A stretch of DNA of 32,953 nt from an uncultured Prevotellaceae bacterium (GTDB taxonomy: Bacteria > Bacteroidota > Bacteroidia > Bacteroidales > Bacteroidaceae). The notes beneath the pieces are model-generated. The model did not search any database and had not been told where the DNA came from. It saw nothing but the letters and a program-made list of their open reading frames with translations. The stretch lies in the NCBI GenBank assembly GCA_958404085.1, contig CATXZX010000001.1, positions 1 through 32,953 of the forward strand, read 5' to 3'. Shown in pieces: positions 1 to 6,820 of the stretch (positions within the stretch are counted from its first letter, which is position 1; each line of letters opens with the position of its first letter). The translations under genes were made by a program, and so were the position numbers.

Positions 1-576
1 TGAATTTCAATTATTTCAAAGAACTCTTATGATTTTTTAGTGGACACTAATGTTCTAATATGTAGTTTCCTTTGGGCGTATTGGCATATGCAAGTAACAG
101 CAGATGCCATCCCTTTTTCATTTCCACGAAATCCCCGTCAAGAGGTTTTCCGTCTATCAAGCAGAAATCAGGTTTTGTACCTTCCTGTTCAATTCTATAT
201 TTCCCAATCTCCGATGCATACACATATGTCCTGAATATCTGATGACCGCCTTTGTCCAAAATAATAAATCGGTTATCCACCTTTCCTTTCAATCCGTGAT
301 AACCTTGACTTCCCGGATTATCATACACTCCATATTGCCATGAATAACAGTAAGGCTTCCATTCTTGGTCAGAGAGATCTCGAGCCAACAATTGTTCCAA
401 ATCCTCTGTACCCGGGGGTGTAAATGTTTCCATATATGGTGCATATCCATACACCCCACAATCGGATAACGAGGGCATCTTTCCATCCCTTTTTTTCTCG
501 CAGGACGGAACAAATCGGTAAGCAAATTCCCTTGCCTCAGGACCAATCATCTCATTGGTGACAGGCAGGCGAAAAT

Positions 577-583
577 CCCCCCC
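577..583 (-). other. Frameshifting G7 homopolymer in the GH106-like gene
   Basis: Seven consecutive C on the plus strand (G7 in the coding strand). Reading with seven G gives KWGGFSPACHQ then stop. Removing one G gives KWGDFRLPVTNEMIGPEARE, which joins the next open frame without a gap. One extra G is therefore the simplest explanation. Either a fixed mutation or slippage (phase variation or a sequencing error) could produce it. Confidence 0.8.
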
Positions 584-2447
584 ATTTGTTATTCATGGTA
601 GGTATTATTTCAATATCCCAATCTCCTTCCAACGGAATTTCCGCAACTACGCGGCACTCCGGTTCCTGTCCGTCCTCACAAACCGGTACTCCCGGCGTGA
701 ATACATACAGCCTCGATTCGTTGTATTCCGCGTTATGTCTTATCCACGTCCCCTCTTCTGTCTGTCTGAGAATGGGTACTTCCGTGACTGCTCCGTTCTT
801 GGCATTCCAAAATTCCACCTTTCCCTTGCTCCTGAAGAAAATCTCATCGCCTTTCCTGACATTCATCACCATATAAACATTCCTGTCGCCTATCTTACGG
901 TGCAGCACCTTTCCTTTGCCGCTTTGCACCTGAAAATCGGGGGTGAAAGCATCTGTTATCCGATGGGGAATTGTACTTATATCCGATTCCTGAAATTTGT
1001 TCTCCCTAAAGATTTCATGCAGCATACCCTCAACCATCTCATCATTCTCTCCTGTCCTCGTGGTGGCCTTCGGCAACTCCCCAACTGACAAGACGATGCC
1101 GCCTTCTTTATAGAACTCGTATATCTTCTGTAGGGTTTCATAATGAAGAGCCTTCATATCCGTAAGAATCAGCACCTTATACATCTCACCGGATATATGG
1201 AGTTGTTGGGAACCTATCTCCGCACGCTGCAACGACTGATAATCAATAAAATCATAATCCAACCCGCACTCGCTGAGACAATCCGTCACATTCCAAAGAA
1301 GATTGGCATCCGTTCCCGGATATGCCTGTAGTGTTTCTGTAGGATATAGAACGGCTATATCACATACATGTACACCTTGACTGAGAATAAAACTCATTCT
1401 TTCCGCATATTTCAGCCAAAGTTTCATGTGTGGCCAATAGGGCATACGAAAATGAAAACAAGGGGGTGCCCATTCCCACCATCCGCCATGAGTAGAATAA
1501 TACAATCCATGCATGCAAAGCAGATTTCCTCCGGCAATCATGTGCAAATCCAATTGCGAAGTAAGCCATTCTCCATTACTGTCCCATCCCATACTGTGAA
1601 ACGCTTCCAGCCATGTACGAGGCCGTTTGTACAGGTGTGTTACCGAACTTGACACTTTGGTCTGCCGGAAACTGGAACCTCTTGCAGGAGCATCATTTCC
1701 GGGAGCTGTGAACCAACTAATGGCTCTAAAATAATCCATATATTGCAACGGATCTAATCCGCGACCATTATTGTCGCAGCCATAAATCAGTCCACGTTCG
1801 TTATGCCAATCAAATATTGGCTTGAAATAACGTTCTTCGGCCAACTCCGTAATTACTTGTGCATAATCCAATCTTATTTTAGGAGTTATTTCTCCTATGT
1901 ATTCCCATAAAGCAGGCAGATAAGGCTGAATGTCATATCCTTTCCTATCCTTAAACACCTCTCTCATATCTTCACACCACGAATGGATGTTTAGGTCATA
2001 GTGCAATTCATCTTGAAAAAAGTAGTTTAAACCTTTCTTCCCCTGTGCATCCAGTTTGTTTTCAAAACGGTTGAAATAAGCTTCCACTATTTCTTTCCCA
2101 TATTGGGGATGGAGTTCTGGAGATGCCGTGGTATAGACAATATATACCTTCACTTCTTTCTTATCCAATTGAGATTTCCATTGTAGTCGCCCGTTTTCTA
2201 CGTATCCACCCAAATCCATCTTACCGGGATATGCCATGACAGAAAGGACATACCCAGGAAGCTCTACATTCAATTGCTCGCCAGGAAGAACGGTATAGTC
2301 CTTACAATGCAACCGTCCCTGATAGTTCAAGAAACCAGGTTTGCTTAGCACTTCATCCACATAGTAACCATTCTTGGCCCATCCTACGACATAATCATCC
2401 AAACCTAAGCCGATGTTCCGTTTGGCGCATTCACCGGAAAACCTGTT

Positions 2448-2450
2448 CTA
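2448..2450 (-). other. In-frame amber codon in the GH106-like gene
   Basis: The minus-strand reading runs ...GAC GAG TGG TGG CAG TTG TAG AAC AGG TTT TCC GGT... The codons on both sides stay in one frame and encode recognisable family sequence, so this is a nonsense codon and not a frameshift. The ancestral codon may have been TGG (Trp). Confidence 0.85.
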
Positions 2451-2832
2451 CAACTGCCACCACTCGTCCGTATAGAATCCAGGGATTCCGGCATCCGCCT
2501 TTCCAAAACCGCCATACCCGTGCGCATTGAGTTCCACGTCAACCTTCGGATGAGTATGGATATAACTTACCGACAGGCCATCCGTAGAAGCCTCACTTAG
2601 GATAGAAAGTTGTTCCATCAGCCGTTCATACTTCAAGGAATCCCCGTTCCACCAATAAAAAGGGACATTCCCATATCCTTTGGGAGGATTTTGAAAGTTA
2701 GACTGTAAATCAATCTCCCCGCTCCGGGAAGGGTATCCCTGATATTTTAGTGGCTGGGCATAAATTACCCAATATGAGAACCCAAAGATTGCCAATACGA
2801 TATATCTGTTCATTGCCATAATATTACCCACC

Positions 2833-3591
2833 TCAATGTTTCAACCATTTCTTCCTGTTGACGGATTTTATCCATATGTCAGCCATCCGCCGATGACCGG
2901 CAGCAGTCGGATGAATTCCATCCCATATCCAATAAGTATCTTGAGCATCCGGATACATCTCTATTAAGTTCGCAAAGAGCTGATTAAAGGGCAGATATAC
3001 AGCATTGTAATCCTTTGCTATCTGCTTCACAACTTCTGCACACTCATGTATCAATGTTTCACGCTCTTTATAATTCGTTGTTTTCCGCATATTCCCGGTA
3101 TTCGCTACGAAGGGAGCACATAATATCAATTTCAGATGGGGATTCATGGAAAGAGAAGCGTCCAGTAATTTGCAGTAACGTTCTCTCCATTCCTCAAAGT
3201 CAAAAGAGCCGCCGCCGCTCTTCAAGAACACATTAATATCATTTGTTCCTATCAAGACCGACAGAACATCCGGCTTTATGTCAATGGCATCCTTCTGCCA
3301 GCGTTTTTCCAAATCGGCCAGCGTATTTCCACTGATTCCGCGATTGTAAAATTCATATTCCCGTGAAGGATATTTCCCTTGATAATGTGCTGCACATAAG
3401 TACATATATCCATGCCCATAGATATGGTTCATATCCCAAAGGGTGCGTTCTGACGAAGGTTTTGCTCCGCCGCCACTGTTTCCCCAAGCACCATCGGTTA
3501 TGGAATCACCAATAAACAAGACCTTTTTTCCTGCCAAAGCTACCGATGGCAGGAAAAATATCAATAAAACGATAAATTTCAACTTCTTCAT
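2833..3591 (-). CDS. SGNH/GDSL-family secreted esterase
   Basis: A 252-residue protein with a clear signal peptide (residues 1-20, charged KK start, hydrophobic core, cleavage after VALA). All SGNH blocks are visible: block I GDSITDG with nucleophile Ser30, block II NRGISGN (Gly87 region), block III GTND with Asn117, and block V DGIHP with Asp224 and His227. The enzyme should be an extracytoplasmic carbohydrate or acyl esterase. The precise ester (for example acetyl on a pectic glycan) cannot be read from sequence. It precedes the GH106-like gene in the same orientation with only about 13 nt between its stop and that gene's likely ATG, so the two form an operon that probably served one glycan. 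The start is the ATG at 3591, preceded by an AAGAGAA stretch. An IS element now lies about 100 nt upstream and may have separated it from earlier operon genes or its promoter. Confidence 0.88.
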   Translation of the reverse strand: MKKLKFIVLLIFFLPSVALAGKKVLFIGDSITDGAWGNSGGGAKPSSERTLWDMNHIYGHGYMYLCAAHYQGKYPSREYEFYNRGISGNTLADLEKRWQKDAIDIKPDVLSVLIGTNDINVFLKSGGGSFDFEEWRERYCKLLDASLSMNPHLKLILCAPFVANTGNMRKTTNYKERETLIHECAEVVKQIAKDYNAVYLPFNQLFANLIEMYPDAQDTYWIWDGIHPTAAGHRRMADIWIKSVNRKKWLKH

Positions 3592-3683
3592 AGATTCTCT
3601 TGTAATTTTATATTTATTTTTTAGTAGATGGCAAAAATTAATTTTTGTCAGTTATATGGTTGATTTTTAATTAGTTATTACTT

Positions 3684-3690
3684 GTAAAAG
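3684..3690. repeat. Candidate IS target-site duplication, left copy (GTAAAAG)
   Basis: Identical to the 7-mer at 4851-4857 immediately past the proposed right end of the IS4-family element. A short AT-rich match could be chance. Confidence 0.45.
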
Positions 3691-4850
3691 TCCCTGAAAA
3701 TTAGTAACTTTAAAGAAAAGTTTGACCGCTTTTTCCATGAAAGTTACAACAACTCCCGGGGACTGCGACAAAGTTAATCAAATCGTCCCGATTATGCAAG
3801 AGCATCTTGGCCCGGTAATGAATTTGGCCCGCATAAAATTGCTTGCGTTTGTTCTTCACGCCCTTTGTGTTGTGCAGACAGTCAGTCTCCACAAGATAGC
3901 ATCTGCAATGCCTACGTGTGTGGAGCGTGATTCCAACCTGCGCCGTCTGCAAAGGTTCCTTGCCGGATATGCCCTCAACCTTGACCTTATCGCCAAAGTG
4001 ATATTTGCTCTTCTGCCCGTCAAGACAGGACTGGTCCTGAGCCTTGACCGCACCAACTGGAAATTCGGTGAGGTCAACATCAATATCCTTATGCTTGGTG
4101 TCACTTACAAGGGTGTTGCCTTTCCTCTGCTCTTTACCATGCTCGACAAACGCGGCAATTCCAATTGGAAAGAACGGACGCGGCTGATTGATAGATTTAT
4201 ACGGTTGTTCGGAGCCGAGTGTATCGACTCTCTTGTTGCCGACCGCGAGTTTGTCGGCAAGGAATGGGTCGAATATCTCAACAACAGACGCATCCGATAC
4301 TATCTGCGGATTAAACAGAATTTTTGGTTGCGCAATCCCAAATCCTGCCAGGATGTCAGGGCGTGGCATCTGTTTCACGGTCTTAAGCCCGGACAGGAAC
4401 GTGTCTACGACAAGCTGTTTCTCCTCAAAGGGGAATATGTCTATATTTCCGGAGCCTTGCTGAAAAACTCCGATGGCGTGCCTGAACTGCAAATTCTGAT
4501 TTGTTATAACCGCCCCGAAGAGGCCGTTGCCACTTACAAACAACGATGGCAGATTGAGACATGCTTCAGAGCTATGAAATCCTCCGGCTTCAACATCGAG
4601 GACACCCACCTGCGCGACATCGACCGCATCGCTCGTCTTACGGCGATGGTCTGTATTGCATTGGCGTGGGCGTATCTTGTTGGTGAACATAAGGATATCA
4701 ATGTAAAAGCTATCAGAATATTGAAACACGGCAAGAGAGCCAAATCACTAATCAAGTATGGTCTGGAAGAAATCGCAAACGTTCTTCTAAGACCGCTCTA
4801 CAAGCCGAAATTCGATGTGTTCAAATTTTTGTCATGTACTTAAATTTACG
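3691..4850 (+). mobile_element. IS4-family insertion sequence, about 1.16 kb
   Basis: The element is delimited by a transposase gene, weakly matching ends and a flanking direct repeat. The left end reads inward TCCCTGAAAATTAGTAAC. The right end read inward on the other strand is CGTAAATTTAAGTAC. These share an AAATT..AGTA..C core and could be imperfect terminal inverted repeats. GTAAAAG occurs immediately outside both ends (3684-3690 and 4851-4857) and may be the target duplication, although IS4-family duplications are often somewhat longer. The element sits between the minus-strand SGNH gene and the terminator of the DUF2795 gene, so it disrupts no reading frame. End positions are inferred and could be off by several bases. 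Confidence 0.65.
3737..4843 (+). CDS. IS4-family DDE transposase
   Basis: An intact 368-residue transposase with the IS4 catalytic layout. The first Asp is in LSLDRTNW (Asp104), the second in VADREF (Asp169), and Glu274 lies in YKQRWQIETCFRAMK, which exactly fits the IS4 signature Y-(2)-R-(3)-E-(6)-K (Tyr267, Arg270, Glu274, Lys281). The start is the ATG at 3737; the frame is open slightly further upstream through a TTG at 3722 but has no better signal there. It catalyses cut-and-paste movement of the surrounding element. It is on the plus strand, opposite to the flanking genes. No frameshift or premature stop is visible, so the element may be active. Confidence 0.93.
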   Translation: MKVTTTPGDCDKVNQIVPIMQEHLGPVMNLARIKLLAFVLHALCVVQTVSLHKIASAMPTCVERDSNLRRLQRFLAGYALNLDLIAKVIFALLPVKTGLVLSLDRTNWKFGEVNINILMLGVTYKGVAFPLLFTMLDKRGNSNWKERTRLIDRFIRLFGAECIDSLVADREFVGKEWVEYLNNRRIRYYLRIKQNFWLRNPKSCQDVRAWHLFHGLKPGQERVYDKLFLLKGEYVYISGALLKNSDGVPELQILICYNRPEEAVATYKQRWQIETCFRAMKSSGFNIEDTHLRDIDRIARLTAMVCIALAWAYLVGEHKDINVKAIRILKHGKRAKSLIKYGLEEIANVLLRPLYKPKFDVFKFLSCT

Positions 4851-4857
4851 GTAAAAG
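4851..4857. repeat. Candidate IS target-site duplication, right copy (GTAAAAG)
   Basis: Second copy of the 7-mer found at 3684-3690; see the IS entry. Confidence 0.45.
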
Positions 4858-4865
4858 GATATAAA

Positions 4866-4905
4866 AAGCGACTGACAAGCTTATTTTACCGCTTATCAAT
4901 CGCTT
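4866..4905 (-). terminator. Rho-independent terminator of the DUF2795 gene
   Basis: A 15-nt arm (4866-4880) and its partner (4891-4905) pair fully on the minus-strand RNA when two G-U pairs are allowed; on the plus strand the same positions would be A-C mismatches. On the minus strand the hairpin is followed by a U-rich stretch (TTTTTATATCC). Strand preference and U tract both point to termination of the minus-strand gene ending at 4946. Confidence 0.75.
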
Positions 4906-4945
4906 GCATATTAGTTATTTATATCTTAAAATCGGGTGTTTTATA

Positions 4946-5167
4946 TCAATACTCATCCTCGTTGAAGAGAAAATCTTCTTTCGTAGGATAGTCGGGCCAT
5001 ACGTCTTCAATCGTTTCGTAGATCTCTCCTTCATCTTCTAACTCCTGAAGGTTTTCGATGACCTCAAGCGGGGCTCCCGAACGCGTGGCGTAGTCTATTA
5101 ATTCATCTTTTGATGCAGGCCAGGGTGCATCTTCCAGTTTAGAGGCCAATTCCAACGTCCAATACAT
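4946..5167 (-). CDS. DUF2795 family small acidic protein
   Basis: A 73-residue protein beginning MYWTLELASKLEDAPWPASKDEL. The ATG at 5167 is preceded by AAAAGGA at a suitable distance. The longer upstream frame would start inside the probable leader and is not preferred. It matches the DUF2795 type seen in many Bacteroidota: a short helical domain with PWPASKDELIDYA followed by a very acidic C-terminus ending in DEDEY-like residues. No enzymatic motif, signal peptide or membrane segment is visible and the function is unknown. It lies 62 nt downstream of the adenosyltransferase but has its own candidate promoter and a terminator just after it. Confidence 0.85.
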   Translation of the reverse strand: MYWTLELASKLEDAPWPASKDELIDYATRSGAPLEVIENLQELEDEGEIYETIEDVWPDYPTKEDFLFNEDEY

Positions 5168-5213
5168 AGTTTTTCCTTTTTGTTTTAGTCTAAGTCTTTT
5201 CTGAAAGACCCGA

Positions 5214-5221
5214 CAAAAATA
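5214..5221 (-). promoter_or_regulatory. Candidate -7 box for the DUF2795 gene
   Basis: Reads TATTTTTG on the minus strand, fitting TAnnTTTG. A start about 7 nt downstream would give a leader of about 40 nt. No good -33 box is seen at 19-21 nt, so the call is tentative. A small hairpin (GTCTTT...AAAGAC) lies in the leader. Confidence 0.4.
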
Positions 5222-5229
5222 CAATATTT

Positions 5230-5799
5230 CTACAAATCTCTATGTCTCTGCCAGATTATTTCGTCTGTGTTAGCGTTAAAATTTGCTTTTCTCGCAAGAA
5301 TGAACAGAAAATCGGACAAACGGTTGATATAGGAAAGAATTTCTTCGGCTATTGTGGCTTCCTTGGCGAGTGACAGAATCCGTCGTTCCGCCCTGCGGCA
5401 AACGGTTCTGCATACATGGCATTGTGCGGAAACTACATTACCGGCCGGAAGGATAAATGCACGCAATGCGGGAAGGTTCTCATCCAATTCATCGATGGCT
5501 TGTTCGAGTCTTGCCAGTGTGCCACTCAGGTATTCGGTGTCCGTTTTCGCCTTGTCCTGCTGTTCGGGCGTGGCCAAAACGGCCCCTATATTAAAGAGCG
5601 TGTGCTGAATGTTCAACAACATCTGTTTTTCTTCGCCTTCTGTCCATAGGGCTTGCAGCAATCCCAAGTGTGCGTTTAGTTCGTCTACTGTTCCGTATGC
5701 CTCCAGACGGATATGGTCTTTCGGTACACGTTGTCCGTTAGCCAACGATGTTGTTCCGCTGTCTCCTGTGCGTGTATATATTTTGCTTTTCTGTGTCAT
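5230..5799 (-). CDS. ATP:cob(I)alamin adenosyltransferase, PduO type
   Basis: A 189-residue cytosolic enzyme that transfers adenosyl from ATP to cob(I)alamin to make coenzyme B12. The PduO N-terminal nucleotide-binding motif is clear just after the start (TRTGDSGTTSLANGQRVPK), followed by AYGTVDELNAHLG and the C-terminal CRRAERRI motif with Arg and Glu residues conserved in the family. The ATG at 5799 places the motif near residue 8, as in homologues; the upstream extension to 5883 overlaps the previous gene and is rejected. It follows the conserved hypothetical gene (stop at 5819) by 19 nt in the same orientation, so the two are likely co-transcribed. Its presence implies B12-dependent metabolism such as methylmalonyl-CoA mutase elsewhere in the genome. 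Confidence 0.93.
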   Translation of the reverse strand: MTQKSKIYTRTGDSGTTSLANGQRVPKDHIRLEAYGTVDELNAHLGLLQALWTEGEEKQMLLNIQHTLFNIGAVLATPEQQDKAKTDTEYLSGTLARLEQAIDELDENLPALRAFILPAGNVVSAQCHVCRTVCRRAERRILSLAKEATIAEEILSYINRLSDFLFILARKANFNANTDEIIWQRHRDL

Positions 5800-5818
5800 A
5801 TTTGTTTTTGGAAAAAGG

Positions 5819-6445
5819 TTAGAAGTTGACGATATAATGTTGTTTCTGTATATTCCCGTTGTAAAAAATAACGCCGATGTCATACAGGTCGAATGTGACT
5901 CCCGCGTTCTGTTTTTCGATACATTGTTTCCAACTGTACCGTATTCGGGTATTACGGTGTATGCCGCACCAGGTGGTTACGGCGTGGGCCGGAGCTTTTT
6001 TCTCCATTAGGTCAAGAAGTTCCTTAGGGCTTTCGGATGATGAAAGGCAGAGCATGTCGGGTACTGTGCAGGTGGCTATTGCCTGCCGGCAAGCCGCTTT
6101 GTCGGGTAAAATCCGGATACAGGCGTTCGGACGGGCCGCTTTCAGGTATTCGATAGTCGGTGAATCCTCCTTACCGTAGAACCAGATAGTTTTCGGAACA
6201 GCGTAATTGGCAATGCGGAACAACAATTTGTCGATACGTTCCGCATGGTGTTTTGTGATAGATAAGCGGTTGCTGTTGCGGAGTTCGTGCAGATGTTTGT
6301 AAGCGTAGTATGTGCCTTGTTCGTAGAACACACCTTTTATCAGATTATAGGCGAATGGGGAGTGAACCCCGTAGCCACGCCGATGTCGGAACCGGCATAA
6401 CCAAATATAAGTACGTAGCAGAATAAATCCTATGTCATGAATCAT
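5819..6445 (-). CDS. Conserved Bacteroidales hypothetical protein
   Basis: A 208-residue protein with a basic N-terminal segment (RFRHRRGYGVHSPFAYNLI), a pattern I associate with Bacteroidota proteins sometimes labelled methyltransferase-like. I see no convincing SAM-binding glycine motif. There is a KTIWFYGKEDS segment in the position where such a motif might be, and a DMLCLSSSE segment after it, so a degenerate Rossmann fold is possible but unproven. It has no signal peptide or transmembrane helix. It is the first gene of a probable two-gene operon with the cobalamin adenosyltransferase. The ATG at 6445 has GGAG 3 nt upstream, but that GGAG overlaps the edge of a TACCTTTG box, so the message may be leaderless. 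Confidence 0.75.
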   Translation of the reverse strand: MIHDIGFILLRTYIWLCRFRHRRGYGVHSPFAYNLIKGVFYEQGTYYAYKHLHELRNSNRLSITKHHAERIDKLLFRIANYAVPKTIWFYGKEDSPTIEYLKAARPNACIRILPDKAACRQAIATCTVPDMLCLSSSESPKELLDLMEKKAPAHAVTTWCGIHRNTRIRYSWKQCIEKQNAGVTFDLYDIGVIFYNGNIQKQHYIVNF

Positions 6446-6450
6446 ATCTC

Positions 6451-6481
6451 CAAAGGTAAGTATTTTTATAGGAATAAGAAA
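6451..6481 (-). promoter_or_regulatory. Promoter abutting the start codon of the hypothetical gene
   Basis: The minus strand reads TTTC (6478-6481), 19 nt, then TACCTTTG (6451-6458), a close match to the Bacteroidota consensus. The -7 box ends only 5 nt before the ATG at 6445-6443, so transcription would begin at or almost at the start codon. Confidence 0.55.
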
Positions 6482-6538
6482 TGTTCAGCGTTGTAAAGCG
6501 ATAAAAGTGTTAAAGATATACGCTTTCTTTTGTTTTTT

Positions 6539-6570
6539 CTTGGATATTTCGGAACCATTCCCTATCTTTG
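6539..6570 (+). promoter_or_regulatory. Promoter of the putative small RNA
   Basis: The plus strand has CTTG (6539-6542), 20 nt, then TATCTTTG (6563-6570), an exact TAnnTTTG match. No plausible protein gene follows before the terminator at 6752-6793. Confidence 0.65.
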
Positions 6571-6576
6571 CAATGT

Positions 6577-6796
6577 GTTTTTCATAGTATTAGATTTAAG
6601 GTTAACAAGGTCGGGACACAGCGGTGTCCCATTTTTTATGCCCTAACGTTAGGTCTTTGTGTCATCTTAGTTCCTGATGCTGGGAATTCGGTACTGCACC
6701 GATGTCGCGTACAAGGCACAAAATGTGATTTTTCTTATTCTTCCTATCCATAAAAACGGAGAGCAGGTTTTTTCAGGCCTGTTCTCCGTTTTTCAT
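6577..6796 (+). ncRNA. Putative structured small RNA (about 220 nt)
   Basis: The 375-nt gap between two minus-strand genes contains a free-standing plus-strand transcription unit: a good promoter, about 180 nt of non-coding sequence and a strong terminator. Several helices can be drawn: a 7-bp hairpin GGGACAC/GTGTCCC (6613-6619/6624-6630) followed by a U6 run, a self-complementary CCTAACGTTAGG (6642-6653), and a long-range helix TTTGTGTC/GGCACAAA (6656-6663/6715-6722) enclosing AGTTCC/GGAATT (6669-6674/6683-6688). The promoter-to-terminator layout resembles Bacteroidales small RNAs such as the Bacteroidales-1 motif or a 6S-like RNA. I cannot confirm the family without a covariance model, and I do not see a convincing 6S-type long closing stem. 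The internal hairpin plus U run could terminate a shorter form near 6637. Confidence 0.5.
6752..6793. terminator. Bidirectional terminator between glnN and the small RNA
   Basis: Arms AAAAACGGAGAGCAGG (6752-6767) and CCTGTTCTCCGTTTTT (6778-6793) form a 16-bp stem with one G-U position. The A run on one side and T run on the other make it usable from both strands. It ends the minus-strand glt-asn-dap-gln operon (last stop at 6821) and the plus-strand RNA. Confidence 0.88.
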
Positions 6797-6820
6797 TCTG
6801 TGGTTCTGTTCAGAAGTCCG

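Larger units (their letters stand above)
47..2819 (-). pseudogene. GH106-like glycoside hydrolase (alpha-L-rhamnosidase-type), multiply interrupted
   Basis: Three reading-frame pieces together make one large secreted glycosidase. The N-terminal piece starts at ATG 2819 (GGTGG about 9 nt upstream) with a signal peptide (hydrophobic, ending near VIYAQ), then an NPP...VPFYWWNGD stretch typical of this family. It stops at an in-frame TAG at 2448-2450. The same frame continues without shift into the second piece, which carries the catalytic-region pattern with a DELHYD motif and a GYDIQPYLP stretch. That piece runs out at 552 because of a G7 run (577-583 on plus, as C). With six G the frame reads on as KWGDFRLPVTNE into the third piece (ending at the stop at 47-49). 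Family members of this type normally extend well beyond that point, so the C-terminus is probably missing. GH106 enzymes release L-rhamnose from pectic glycans; the exact substrate is unknown here. It lies directly downstream of the SGNH esterase in the same orientation. The family call is from motif recognition, not alignment. Confidence 0.75.

Noticed and set aside
3671..4919. TTAGTTATT at 3671-3679 and 4911-4919 as the IS target duplication
   Set aside because: It would place the DUF2795 terminator hairpin (4866-4905) inside the IS and the resulting ends do not match each other; GTAAAAG fits better.
6568..6753. 61-residue plus-strand frame within the small RNA region
   Set aside because: It begins at a TTG inside the -7 box, has no ribosome site and no family features; the region is better explained as a structured RNA.
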